From a virus: 21,756 nucleotides of DNA. Location: positions 1 through 21,756 of IMG/VR virus record IMGVR_UViG_3300032323_003312; one strand, given 5' to 3'. The notes beneath the pieces were generated by a model that did not search any database, was not told the origin of the DNA, and was given only the letters and a program-made list of their open reading frames with translations. Both the position numbers and the translations under genes were made by a program. Below, in pieces: positions 6,604 through 12,131 of this stretch (position 1 is its first letter; each line of letters starts with the position of its first letter).

Positions 6604-7205
6604 CACCAGAACAAATCAAACACCTAGAAGAACTCATAAACAAAACGGGTAAACGAGCTGAATCATTTGCCATGATGATGAATCATGCATTAAGTATTCA
6701 GAATCCACTTATTGTAGAAACTGGATGTGCTCGCCAAGAAAATAATTTTGATGGTGATGGTATGTCTACCATACTTTTTGATAAACTAGTCGAGTACCAT
6801 GGTGGAGAGTTTTATTCGGTTGATATTAATCCAGATAATGTCAAGTTCGCAACCGAACATTGCAAGACAGCCAATGTATTCTGTGGTGATTCAGTTTCAT
6901 TTCTATATAACCAGTCCAAATCGTGGGTTGCAAACAACCGAAAGATTGATGTTCTGTACCTAGATTCATATGATTTTGATTTAAACAATCCACACCCATC
7001 TTCATTACATCATGTCATGGAACTAGTTGCCATTATGCCTTCTCTAAAAGAAGGAACAATGATATGCGTAGATGATAATCCATTATGTGAAGATAGTAAA
7101 GGTAATTTAATTGAAATGGGTAAAGGTCTCTATGTGAAACAATTCATGGAACAGATTAAACGAGAAAGAATATACAACGGTTATCAATGGGTATGGAAAC
7201 TATGA
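6600..7205 (+). CDS. Class I SAM-dependent methyltransferase-like protein
   Basis: The protein is 201 residues from ATG 6600 (ATGA overlap), preferred over an upstream in-frame ATG at 6555 inside the preceding gene. It has a Rossmann pattern: VETGCAR (39-45) at motif I, FYSVDIN with Asp75 as the acidic residue after strand 2, GDS (96-98), and VLYLDSYDFD (118-127) at motif IV. This resembles the Methyltransf_24-type family. The target is unknown; phage members are often linked to sugar, small-molecule or protein modification. The C-terminus (YNGYQWVWKL) looks complete. Confidence 0.72.
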   Translation: MTPEQIKHLEELINKTGKRAESFAMMMNHALSIQNPLIVETGCARQENNFDGDGMSTILFDKLVEYHGGEFYSVDINPDNVKFATEHCKTANVFCGDSVSFLYNQSKSWVANNRKIDVLYLDSYDFDLNNPHPSSLHHVMELVAIMPSLKEGTMICVDDNPLCEDSKGNLIEMGKGLYVKQFMEQIKRERIYNGYQWVWKL

Positions 7206-7260
7206 CAACTTTCACTGGCGAAACGCAACACTAGACATATTATATACTTTGGATAATACA

Positions 7261-7347
7261 ATGACCTTTATTCTTTCCGGCGCTTCCGGGCTTTCCCTCC
7301 AATATCTACCAGTTATCACCACTTTTATCATATTAATCCCTCTTTAA
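7261..7347 (+). CDS. Possible 28-residue hydrophobic micro-protein
   Basis: The frame reads MTFILSGASGLSLQYLPVITT then FIILIPL. It fills the only gap between 7206 and 7390 and is more C-rich than its neighbours. TAGACA (7232-7237) and TAATAC (7254-7259) upstream could be a weak promoter. No good ribosome site is seen, so it may not be translated. Confidence 0.3.
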   Translation: MTFILSGASGLSLQYLPVITTFIILIPL

Positions 7348-7390
7348 AGTATTTTGAGCGATTCAATACATCCTTAAACATTATCCATTA

Positions 7391-7861
7391 ATGCCAGATA
7401 AAAAATCGAATCTTGCCAAAGGCCGACATAGTTTCGATGCCGACATAGGTGGAACTCTGGTACCCTTCCTTAACAGAAATATATCAGAATATCCCACAGA
7501 GGCAGGTGCAGTTAAATTTGAACTAGTTCCTGTAACTCAACAAAAAGACTTGATGATTAATCATGCGAGAATGTATGCTCAGCAAGAATATGACCGTATT
7601 ATGGAATTGGTTAGTGTATTACAAAAACAGGCTGATGATATTAAACGCAGACTGAATGTCACGGATGCTGTACATGCTGCTGTGTATCAGTTTTCACCAG
7701 TGATGGGTAATATCTATTGGTTAGTATGGGACAAAAGAAAACACCACACATTATTAACACAGAATGGTCCAAATGATTGGACGAGTGGTGCTCCTGAAGA
7801 TTATGAATATCAGACTCAGATAAAATATATGGGTGACCACACATGGATGGAGATAAACTAA
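7391..7861 (+). CDS. DUF2452 domain protein
   Basis: The protein is 156 residues and shows the whole DUF2452 layout: N-terminal NLAKGRHSFDADIGG, then a long helix of about residues 52-95 with QKQADDIKRRLNVTDAVHAAVYQFSPVMGNIYWLV, and the C-terminal GDHTWMEIN matching the usual ADHTWE ending. The family is widespread in bacteria and phages with no assigned biochemical role. It starts 185 bases after the methyltransferase. No strong Shine-Dalgarno is visible ahead of the ATG. Confidence 0.85.
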   Translation: MPDKKSNLAKGRHSFDADIGGTLVPFLNRNISEYPTEAGAVKFELVPVTQQKDLMINHARMYAQQEYDRIMELVSVLQKQADDIKRRLNVTDAVHAAVYQFSPVMGNIYWLVWDKRKHHTLLTQNGPNDWTSGAPEDYEYQTQIKYMGDHTWMEIN

Positions 7862-7862
7862 T

Positions 7863-7952
7863 ATGACACACGATAAGAACGATTATGTAAAGGTGTATAG
7901 AGAACGCTTCTGGACTCTGTGGACCGTCCTGAAAAAATTTTTAAAACTATGA
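7863..7952 (+). CDS. Micro-protein, 29 residues
   Basis: MTHDKNDYVKVYRERFWTL... ends with an aromatic, basic amphipathic helix (WTVLKKFLKL). It starts one base after the previous stop and overlaps the next gene by ATGA. The tight packing suggests it is real or serves as a translational coupler. Confidence 0.45.
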   Translation: MTHDKNDYVKVYRERFWTLWTVLKKFLKL

Positions 7953-8167
7953 TACTCAAGAAAAGGGTAGTTCCCACCACAAGATGGAAACATGAAGATG
8001 ATAAGTGGAACACACAAGAAGTCACAGAATGGTGCTGGACAGATATAAGTAACACAGAGGTATCTCCTTGGTTTAACAAATTCGAAAATGCATTAGACTG
8101 GATTATACTTGCGGACCAGAAAAAAAATTTGGAATTTCGAAATCCTGAGGAAAGCTCCAGAAAATAA
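7949..8167 (+). CDS. Unknown phage protein, 72 residues
   Basis: ATG 7949 in an ATGA overlap is chosen over a GTG at 7919. The product contains MILKKRVVPTTRWKHEDDKW, WCWTDISNTEVSPWFNKFENALDW and a charged tail. It is Trp-rich with no known motif. It is the last gene before a 397-base gap. Confidence 0.6.
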   Translation: MILKKRVVPTTRWKHEDDKWNTQEVTEWCWTDISNTEVSPWFNKFENALDWIILADQKKNLEFRNPEESSRK

Positions 8168-8214
8168 AAATCCAAGAAAAAGAGTTTGGGCCAGGATAAC
8201 TTTTTTTATTATTC

Positions 8215-8400
8215 GCTAATCGCTCGCACAGCATCGCCGCCTGTACACCATATAAGTCAATCCGCATAAGTCTCCACCAGAACATCCGAGCCGTACCACA
8301 CATAGTCTCCACGACCACTCCGCACCACTCCCAGCCGTACCCCCTCTAAGCCGTTTCGGCGCCCAACACCAGTCCCAATAATAGTCCATCCGTCCGGTCA
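8215..8400. other. C-rich, GC-rich non-coding block with repeated short motifs
   Basis: Within the 8168-8564 gene gap, bases 8221-8400 hold 75 C and 28 G by hand count (57% GC), against AT-rich surroundings. Short motifs recur: ATAAGTC at 8252 and 8266, ATAGTC at 8302 and 8381, AGCCGTACC at 8289 and 8333, with AGCCGT again at 8349. GCCG-ttt-CGGC (8350-8360) can form a small hairpin. A 61-codon minus-strand frame here is Trp/Cys/Arg/Gly-rich and not protein-like. It may be a non-coding RNA on the minus strand, an origin element or recently acquired DNA; the sequence does not decide. Confidence 0.5.
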
Positions 8401-8449
8401 AGTATTATCCTCAATATTTTCAATAGCTTGGAGCTGGCTAATATAACGG

Positions 8450-8477
8450 TTGACAATTCTACCAGTTCCTGTATACT
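8450..8477 (+). promoter_or_regulatory. Sigma70-type promoter for the Gp88 island
   Basis: TTGACA (8450-8455) and TATACT (8472-8477) with the 16-bp spacer typical of the window. It precedes a 90-base leader that contains the GTTGT hairpin, so here the order is promoter then hairpin. Confidence 0.78.
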
Positions 8478-8506
8478 CCAAGAGTGGAGAAAATTTATCG
8501 GAGTGC

Positions 8507-8524
8507 TGTTGTTTCCATACAACA
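8507..8524 (+). terminator. GTTGT/ACAAC hairpin in the 8565 leader
   Basis: TGTTGT (8507-8512) pairs with ACAACA (8519-8524) around TTCCAT. Because it lies about 30 bases after a promoter, it may attenuate the transcript or mark a rearranged cassette rather than end an upstream gene. Confidence 0.5.
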
Positions 8525-8564
8525 CTTTCCAGTAGATTTCAGAATTTTATTATATTAGGATACT

Positions 8565-8888
8565 ATGAATTTAGATAATATGAGTATTACAGAATTAAAG
8601 CAGTTATTATCTTGCGTTAATCAGGATATTAAGTCTATTAAGCGCAAAGAAAATGCTCTTAAAAAAGCAGCAGTTAATAATGCAATATCGGAGCTGGCTG
8701 AATGTAATATAATCGCTAAGCGTTTTACTGGTAATAAGCAAGTTAATCCAGTCCATAATGCAAAATTAATCGCTGATATTCAAATTCAAAAGGATATTCT
8801 CGATTTTATTCATAATGGTGGTCGTATTATTACTGCTAAGACCAGTAAGAAGCACCGTTTAACCACTTTCAGTAATATCTGCCGATAA
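8565..8888 (+). CDS. Unknown coiled-coil-like protein, 107 residues
   Basis: The protein begins MNLDNMSITELKQLLSCVNQ. Residues 1-50 form a Lys/Glu/Leu-rich helix of coiled-coil type; the tail is basic (AKTSKKHRLTTFSNICR), suggesting nucleic-acid contact. It is not recognised. Codons are unusually T/A-ending (TTA, ATT, GCT, AAT), like the two genes after it, which sets this three-gene island apart from the genes downstream of 12132. Confidence 0.65.
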   Translation: MNLDNMSITELKQLLSCVNQDIKSIKRKENALKKAAVNNAISELAECNIIAKRFTGNKQVNPVHNAKLIADIQIQKDILDFIHNGGRIITAKTSKKHRLTTFSNICR

Positions 8889-8941
8889 TCAGATTATATT
8901 ATCAATTACATTACATTTAAATTATATAAAGGAAATACAAT

Positions 8942-9157
8942 ATGTTATTAATCGACACAATCCAATCATTATCATTAGCTGATAAACGAGCTTTAGTAAA
9001 AACAATCCGTGCTATTATCTCTGAGGAAGTAAAAGATAAAAAGATAATGAAAGTATTTGCTAAACAAGCTAAAGAAAATGCTAAGAGAGATAAAATCGAG
9101 GCGCAAATTAAAGCGGCTCAAGATAAACTAGCAAAATTAACTGCTAAATTAGCTTAA
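8942..9157 (+). CDS. Unknown Lys/Ala-rich helical protein, 71 residues
   Basis: The ATG at 8942 has AAAGGA (8929-8934). The product begins MLLIDTIQSLSLADKRALVKTI and ends in a long Lys/Ala helix (EAQIKAAQDKLAKLTAKLA) that could form a coiled coil. It is probably a small basic DNA- or protein-binding factor, by composition only. A strong hairpin follows its stop. Confidence 0.62.
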   Translation: MLLIDTIQSLSLADKRALVKTIRAIISEEVKDKKIMKVFAKQAKENAKRDKIEAQIKAAQDKLAKLTAKLA

Positions 9158-9165
9158 ACTGTTTA

Positions 9166-9194
9166 TAGTAACCATTATATTATAGTGGTTATTA
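9166..9194 (+). terminator. Hairpin between 9157 and the Gp88-like gene
   Basis: TAGTAACCATTAT (from 9166) pairs with ATAGTGGTTATTA (to 9194) with two G-T wobbles and a very short loop unless the inner pairs open. No U tract follows, so it may be an mRNA-end or processing structure rather than a terminator. Confidence 0.5.
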
Positions 9195-9254
9195 GTAAGT
9201 AGTTTAGTTTAAACCGCTTTATATTGATTGAAATTTTTATTATAAAGGCATTAT

Positions 9255-10028
9255 ATGAAATTATTAAGCACAGGTAATCCCAAAACCTTAAAGGGAATGA
9301 AGCAAGGTTATAATACCTATATTCTACATTTAGCACCAGCAACATTATCTGGACATAATACCTGTCCAAAAGCTACCAAAGGCTGTATTAATGCTTGCCT
9401 GAATACTGCTGGTCGTGGTGGTATGTTTAAAAAAGGTGAGTTTACTAATAATATCCAAAAGGCTCGTATCCGTAAAACAGAGTTATTCTATGATAATCGG
9501 GAAGAGTTTATGTCCTTATTATATAAAGATATTACATTGGCGATTAAGCAGTCAGCTAAACTAGGATTAATTCCAGTATTTCGTTTAAATGGTACCTCTG
9601 ATATTAGCTGGGAAAAGTATCCAGTTACCATCGGTAATATCACTTATTCTAATATATTCGCCGCTTTCGGTCATATTCAATTCTATGATTATACCAAGGT
9701 ACTAGGTCGTAAGGTATCTAATATCAGTAATTATCATTTAACCTTCAGTATGGCAGATGGTAATTATCTAGATTGTAAGCAAGCAGTATTAGAAGGATAT
9801 AATATCGCTGTCGTATTTGGTATTAAGAAAGGTACCAAAATGCCTGAGAAATTCTTTAATAGTAATATGACAGTATATAATGGCGATGAAAGTGATTTAC
9901 GCTTTCTAGATCCAAAGAATAGTATTATCGGTCTATATGCAAAAGGTAAAGCTAAGAAGGATACTAGTGGTTTCGTTAAGTATCCCGTAGGTAATGATTA
10001 TCAATATACTATTAAGATAGCTGCATAA
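9255..10028 (+). CDS. Phage Gp88-family conserved protein
   Basis: The protein is 257 residues. It has the hallmark opening LLSTGNPKTLKGMKQGYNT then LHLAPA, the Cys cluster CPKATKGCINACLNTAGRGG (residues about 37-57), KARIRKTELF and RLNGTSDISWE. These are signatures of the 'gene product 88' family found in many phages, with no firmly assigned function. The conserved Cys residues suggest a metal or redox site, which is inference. The length looks complete. The start ATG 9255 follows AAAGG (9244-9248). T/A-ending codon use matches the two genes upstream. Confidence 0.85.
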   Translation: MKLLSTGNPKTLKGMKQGYNTYILHLAPATLSGHNTCPKATKGCINACLNTAGRGGMFKKGEFTNNIQKARIRKTELFYDNREEFMSLLYKDITLAIKQSAKLGLIPVFRLNGTSDISWEKYPVTIGNITYSNIFAAFGHIQFYDYTKVLGRKVSNISNYHLTFSMADGNYLDCKQAVLEGYNIAVVFGIKKGTKMPEKFFNSNMTVYNGDESDLRFLDPKNSIIGLYAKGKAKKDTSGFVKYPVGNDYQYTIKIAA

Positions 10029-10047
10029 CCTACTGATATTGTTTAGT

Positions 10048-10074
10048 ATAACCTTAGAGATGCTCTGAGGTTAT
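10048..10074 (+). terminator. Strong 12-bp hairpin after the Gp88-like gene
   Basis: ATAACCTTAGAG (10048-10059) pairs with CTCTGAGGTTAT (10063-10074) with one U-G wobble and an ATG loop. It lies 20 bases after the stop. The following bases (CAATAAG) are not U-rich, so it may protect the mRNA 3' end instead of terminating. Confidence 0.6.
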
Positions 10075-10105
10075 CAATAAGTGATAATGGTAAAAGCGCT
10101 CAGGA

Positions 10106-10199
10106 AACCATGCGGATTGTTATTGGATGATACGGTGGATGGCAGATACAGACTAAGCTTCGCTTGGTACTCATATCCTGCGAGTAATCCTGCGTGGTT
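10106..10199 (+). ncRNA. Candidate structured RNA, multi-stem
   Basis: Bases 10106-10118 pair with 10186-10199 in a 13-bp closing stem (AACCATGCGGATT with AATCCTGCGTGGTT, one U bulge at 10191, one G-U). Inside, GCAGATA (10142-10148, read as g142-a148) pairs with TATCCTGC (10174-10181, one C bulge), and above it ACTAAGC (10152-10158) pairs with GCTTGGT (10162-10168) with a UUC loop. An 8-base repeat ATCCTGCG occurs at 10175 and 10187. GC content is visibly higher than in the flanking AT-rich sequence and no credible open frame covers it. It is not recognised as tRNA, a group I core or a known ribozyme. Structure was derived by hand pairing. Confidence 0.5.
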
Positions 10200-10220
10200 A
10201 TTACTATTAGTTATAATATA

Positions 10221-10250
10221 CACTTTATGACACTTTTTCACACTTTCCAA
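10221..10250 (+). repeat. Three 10-bp tandem CACTTT repeats
   Basis: CACTTT starts at 10221, 10231 and 10241, each unit exactly 10 bases with a variable tail. The spacing equals about one helical turn, as in iterons or cooperative protein-binding sites. Confidence 0.6.
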
Positions 10251-10274
10251 TCGGTTTCGCTAGGTTGGTGTGAA
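10237..10274 (+). promoter_or_regulatory. Leader hairpin ahead of the 10304 gene set
   Basis: TTCACA (10237-10242) and CCAATC (10247-10252) pair with GGTTGG (10263-10268) and TGTGAA (10269-10274), with a 4-nt bulge and a 10-nt loop. It lies about 17 bases before the AGGAGG site of the next gene and could affect its expression. It shares bases with the third CACTTT repeat. Confidence 0.45.
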
Positions 10275-10303
10275 TATTTGGTATGAAATACAGGAGGTAT
10301 TAT

Positions 10304-10378
10304 ATGATATATTTAACAGGTTTATCTTTACTAGTGGTTTTTATCACTATTAACTTTATTATAGGAGTATTATTATGA
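10304..10378 (+). CDS. Single-helix membrane micro-protein, 24 residues
   Basis: MIYLTGLSLLVVFITINFII is almost entirely one hydrophobic helix. It has a very strong AGGAGG ribosome site (10292-10297) and an ATGA overlap with the next gene, both supporting translation. The function is unknown. Confidence 0.5.
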   Translation: MIYLTGLSLLVVFITINFIIGVLL

Positions 10379-10578
10379 GTGCATTATATAAACTGGTTCG
10401 TATTGAAAAGAATCAATCAGAATTAACGGTAGAATTAAATGAGAATCAGCTGGAATTGATTGCAGCTGCATTAAATGAATATGGTGATATAATCTATGAT
10501 GTAGAATCTCCTTATTATGAGGAGAAGGATGCGAATGATTTATCCGATTTACAGTTTAAATTAAATGGAGTAGTATAA
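10375..10578 (+). CDS. Small acidic phage protein, 67 residues
   Basis: The product begins MSALYKLVRIEKNQ and contains ELTVELNENQLELIAAALNEYGD, then an acidic tail. The core is similar to that of the next gene, so the two may be paralogues. It overlaps the genes on both sides. It is not recognised. Confidence 0.68.
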   Translation: MSALYKLVRIEKNQSELTVELNENQLELIAAALNEYGDIIYDVESPYYEEKDANDLSDLQFKLNGVV

Positions 10579-10754
10579 TGGTTAAAATAGAATTAACTGA
10601 ACAGCAATTAGAGAGTTTAATTGATGTTCTTGAATATGTGAGTGATTCCGAATATGAGCATTATGTGGAGTATCTGGAAGAAGGTAATGGTGGTGATAAT
10701 CACATTTATACCAAGGTGGCAGAGTTAATGAATTTATCGTGGAGTAAAGTATGA
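10578..10754 (+). CDS. Small acidic phage protein, 58 residues, paralogue-like to the previous gene
   Basis: MVKIELTEQQLESLIDVLEY parallels the VELNENQLELIAAALNEY of the 10375 gene, followed by an acidic region rich in Glu and Tyr. The ATG shares a base with the preceding stop and the end overlaps the next ATG (ATGA). No function is assigned. Confidence 0.6.
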   Translation: MVKIELTEQQLESLIDVLEYVSDSEYEHYVEYLEEGNGGDNHIYTKVAELMNLSWSKV

Positions 10755-10924
10755 GCATTAGTAATATCGAAAGAATGGTAGAAGCATTGGTTCGTGATGA
10801 AATGAATATGGTGCGTTCTATGGGTATGGAAGAATTAGATTCTTATATTGAATTTAATCTCCGTCAAAAACTTGAATCAATGACAGATAATGAAATTATT
10901 GAAGAATATGAAAGGTTGGCATAA
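10751..10924 (+). CDS. Small helical phage protein, 57 residues
   Basis: MSISNIERMVEALVRDEMNM continues through YIEFNLRQKLESMTDNEIIEEYERL. It is acidic and wholly helical, and met-rich. It is coupled by ATGA to the gene before it. It is not recognised. Confidence 0.6.
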   Translation: MSISNIERMVEALVRDEMNMVRSMGMEELDSYIEFNLRQKLESMTDNEIIEEYERLA

Positions 10925-10926
10925 TA

Positions 10927-11010
10927 ATGGTAACCGTTTTAATTGTGATAGTTGTGTTATTATTGTTTATCTATGCGTTTTATAACTTTATCAAAGATAC
11001 TTTTGATTAA
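10927..11010 (+). CDS. Single-helix membrane micro-protein, 27 residues
   Basis: MVTVLIVIVVLLLFIYAFYNF is a typical transmembrane helix followed by a short charged tail (IKDTFD). It starts two bases after the previous stop. No strong ribosome site is seen, so coupling would be needed. Confidence 0.45.
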   Translation: MVTVLIVIVVLLLFIYAFYNFIKDTFD

Positions 11011-11022
11011 AGGTTAGTGATG

Positions 11023-11087
11023 GTTGACCGGTTTGGTCGACTATTATAAAGGATTCTTGCCATTTTTAATAGAATCCTTTATAATAG
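11023..11087 (+). terminator. Hairpin pair including a perfect 17-bp stem
   Basis: GTTGACC (11023-11029) pairs with GGTCGAC (11035-11041). Directly after it, CTATTATAAAGGATTCT (11041-11057) pairs perfectly with AGAATCCTTTATAATAG (11071-11087) around a 13-nt loop, followed by TTCTTTTA. This is the most convincing intrinsic-terminator-like structure in the window, and its right arm contains a promoter. Confidence 0.7.
11057..11085 (+). promoter_or_regulatory. Promoter embedded in the 11041-11087 hairpin
   Basis: TTGCCA (11057-11062) lies in the loop and TATAAT (11080-11085) in the right arm, with a 17-bp spacer. The gene at 11107 follows with AGGAG at 11097-11101. Terminator and promoter share the same bases. 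Confidence 0.55.
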
Positions 11088-11106
11088 TTCTTTTATAGGA
11101 GATATT

Positions 11107-11229
11107 ATGACCTATTATGTTTGTGATGGTTTACTTTTCGATTCATATGCTTTAGTGTGTGCCTATGCGGATGAGCAATATCAACGCTTTGGTACGATTT
11201 TAGGTATCGAAAAAGTGGTTAAAGTGTAA
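11107..11229 (+). CDS. Micro-protein, 40 residues
   Basis: MTYYVCDGLLFDSYALVCAYADEQ reads as a soluble alpha/beta fragment and ends FGTILGIEKVVKV. The ribosome site AGGAG is six bases upstream of the ATG. It is not recognised. Confidence 0.55.
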   Translation: MTYYVCDGLLFDSYALVCAYADEQYQRFGTILGIEKVVKV

Positions 11230-11231
11230 TA

Positions 11232-11261
11232 ATGGTAGTTTATTTAAGGAGTAAAGTATGA
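11232..11261 (+). other. Nine-codon upstream frame overlapping the next start
   Basis: MVVYLRSKV ends in an ATGA overlap with the 11258 gene, and the downstream gene's AAGGAG site lies inside it. It may couple or meter translation. It is too short to call a gene. Confidence 0.3.
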
Positions 11262-11428
11262 GTAAATTTAAAGTAGAAATTGCTTCAACAATCTATTATG
11301 AAGCAGAGGTTGAAGCGGAATCAATAGAGGATATTCATAATCAATTTGATAATGGTGATTTAGATTTCACTACATGGGAAGAAATTGATTTAGAATCGAG
11401 TGTTTTTAATATAGTAGGAGTTGAATAA
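11258..11428 (+). CDS. Small acidic protein, 56 residues, DpnD/PcfM-like pattern
   Basis: MSKFKVEIASTIYYEAEVEAESIEDIHNQF has the beta-strand then helix layout common to small DpnD/PcfM-type and other antirestriction-neighbour proteins, but similarity is weak. The ribosome site AAGGAG (11245-11250) precedes ATG 11258. The ending is FNIVGVE. Function is unknown. Confidence 0.62.
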   Translation: MSKFKVEIASTIYYEAEVEAESIEDIHNQFDNGDLDFTTWEEIDLESSVFNIVGVE

Positions 11429-11432
11429 TATT

Positions 11433-11672
11433 ATGGGAATGTTATATTCAATACAACCTGATGATTTAGAACCAATCGAGTATACCCATTATGACTGTTG
11501 GGAAAACGATACAACATGGTTTGATATTGTCAGAGCATGGGAAAAAACTTTAGGTGTAGGATTACCTAAAGAATCAACAGAGGCCACAATAATATCTTTG
11601 CTTAGCAATGGATATGATGTATATTGTGGTGATGAATTTATTGAAATCTATGAAGGCAAATATAATGAATAA
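11433..11672 (+). CDS. Unknown phage protein, 79 residues
   Basis: ATG 11433 is chosen over a TTG at 11421 that is only two bases from the GGAG site (11416-11419). The product contains EYTHYDCWENDTTWFDIVRAWEKTLGV and NGYDVYCGDEFIEIYEG. It is acidic and aromatic-rich. It is not recognised. The 3' end overlaps the next gene by eight bases. Confidence 0.62.
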   Translation: MGMLYSIQPDDLEPIEYTHYDCWENDTTWFDIVRAWEKTLGVGLPKESTEATIISLLSNGYDVYCGDEFIEIYEGKYNE

Positions 11673-11820
11673 ATGGGAATTTACAATTAAAGAGTTGAAA
11701 GCACTCCAACAAAAAACGCCAGATACACCACTAATTATTGAGGCGTATGTGGAGTGGGTTCTATTAAATGGATATTCTATTAAAAAGAATAGGGCTCATA
11801 AATGTCGAACAGTATCTTAA
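11665..11820 (+). CDS. Small phage protein, 51 residues
   Basis: The ATG at 11665 (AAGG at 11653-11656) starts MNKWEFTIKELKALQQKTPDTPLIIEAYVEW. An ATG at 11608 would lie deep in the previous gene. The C-terminus is basic (SIKKNRAHKCRTVS). It overlaps the following membrane protein by 19 bases. Confidence 0.58.
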   Translation: MNKWEFTIKELKALQQKTPDTPLIIEAYVEWVLLNGYSIKKNRAHKCRTVS

Positions 11821-12011
11821 AATGGTCGGCAACGATTATTACCTTAATCGGTGCGGTATTAACGGCAGCTAATTTATATCCTTATAATATCTACGCATTT
11901 AATATCGGTTGTATATTATGGATAGTATGGGGTTATAAAATCAAAGAAAATTGTATTATATTGGTTAATTCCGCATTATTGGCCATATATTTGGTCGGTG
12001 CGTTGTTTTAA
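11802..12011 (+). CDS. Phage membrane protein, 69 residues, three hydrophobic segments
   Basis: Hydrophobic segments lie at about residues 8-24 (WSATIITLIGAVLTAAN), 29-44 (NIYAFNIGCILWIVWG) and 50-68 (CIILVNSALLAIYLVGALF). The layout AFNIG..LW..WG..I.....I...N..LL..Y is shared by a common small phage membrane family and recalls half-transporter PQ-loop proteins. A transport role is speculation. The stop lies in the loop of the next GTTGT hairpin. Confidence 0.7.
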   Translation: MSNSILKWSATIITLIGAVLTAANLYPYNIYAFNIGCILWIVWGYKIKENCIILVNSALLAIYLVGALF

Positions 12012-12080
12012 TACAACACTTTGGTAATCTTTGATATTAATCGACCAAGTATTGTTATCGGAGTATGCCAAAGTGGTTGT
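12002..12080 (+). promoter_or_regulatory. GTTGT/ACAAC hairpin plus a longer overlapping dyad
   Basis: GTTGT (12002-12006) pairs with ACAAC (12013-12017) around TTTAAT. The same right arm also belongs to a longer dyad: ACAACACTTTGG (12013-12024) is complementary to CCAAAGTGGTTGT (12068-12080) with one extra G. The two structures exclude each other, and the second ends in the -35 box. Confidence 0.5.
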
Positions 12081-12104
12081 GGTATAGTCCAATACCTGTA
12101 TAAT
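12077..12104 (+). promoter_or_regulatory. Sigma70-type promoter for the 12132-15269 gene run
   Basis: TTGTGG (12077-12082) and TATAAT (12099-12104), 16-bp spacer. The spacer carries GGTAT-agtcca-ATACC (12081-12096), a perfect 5-bp dyad. The leader GATTAGGAG precedes ATG 12132. Confidence 0.75.
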
Positions 12105-12131
12105 GGTTTCATTAATTGATTAGGAGCATAT

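Noticed and set aside
8216-8401. Minus-strand open frame of 61 codons across the C-rich block
   Set aside because: Composition is dominated by Trp, Cys, Arg and Gly with no known pattern or ribosome site; it is open mainly because the strand is G-rich.
10085-10200. tRNA or group I intron core
   Set aside because: No T-loop GTTCRA motif, no acceptor/CCA pattern and no recognisable P3/P7 pairing.
10221-10250. CRISPR-like array
   Set aside because: Only three 6-bp repeats at 10-bp spacing, far too short for CRISPR repeats and spacers.
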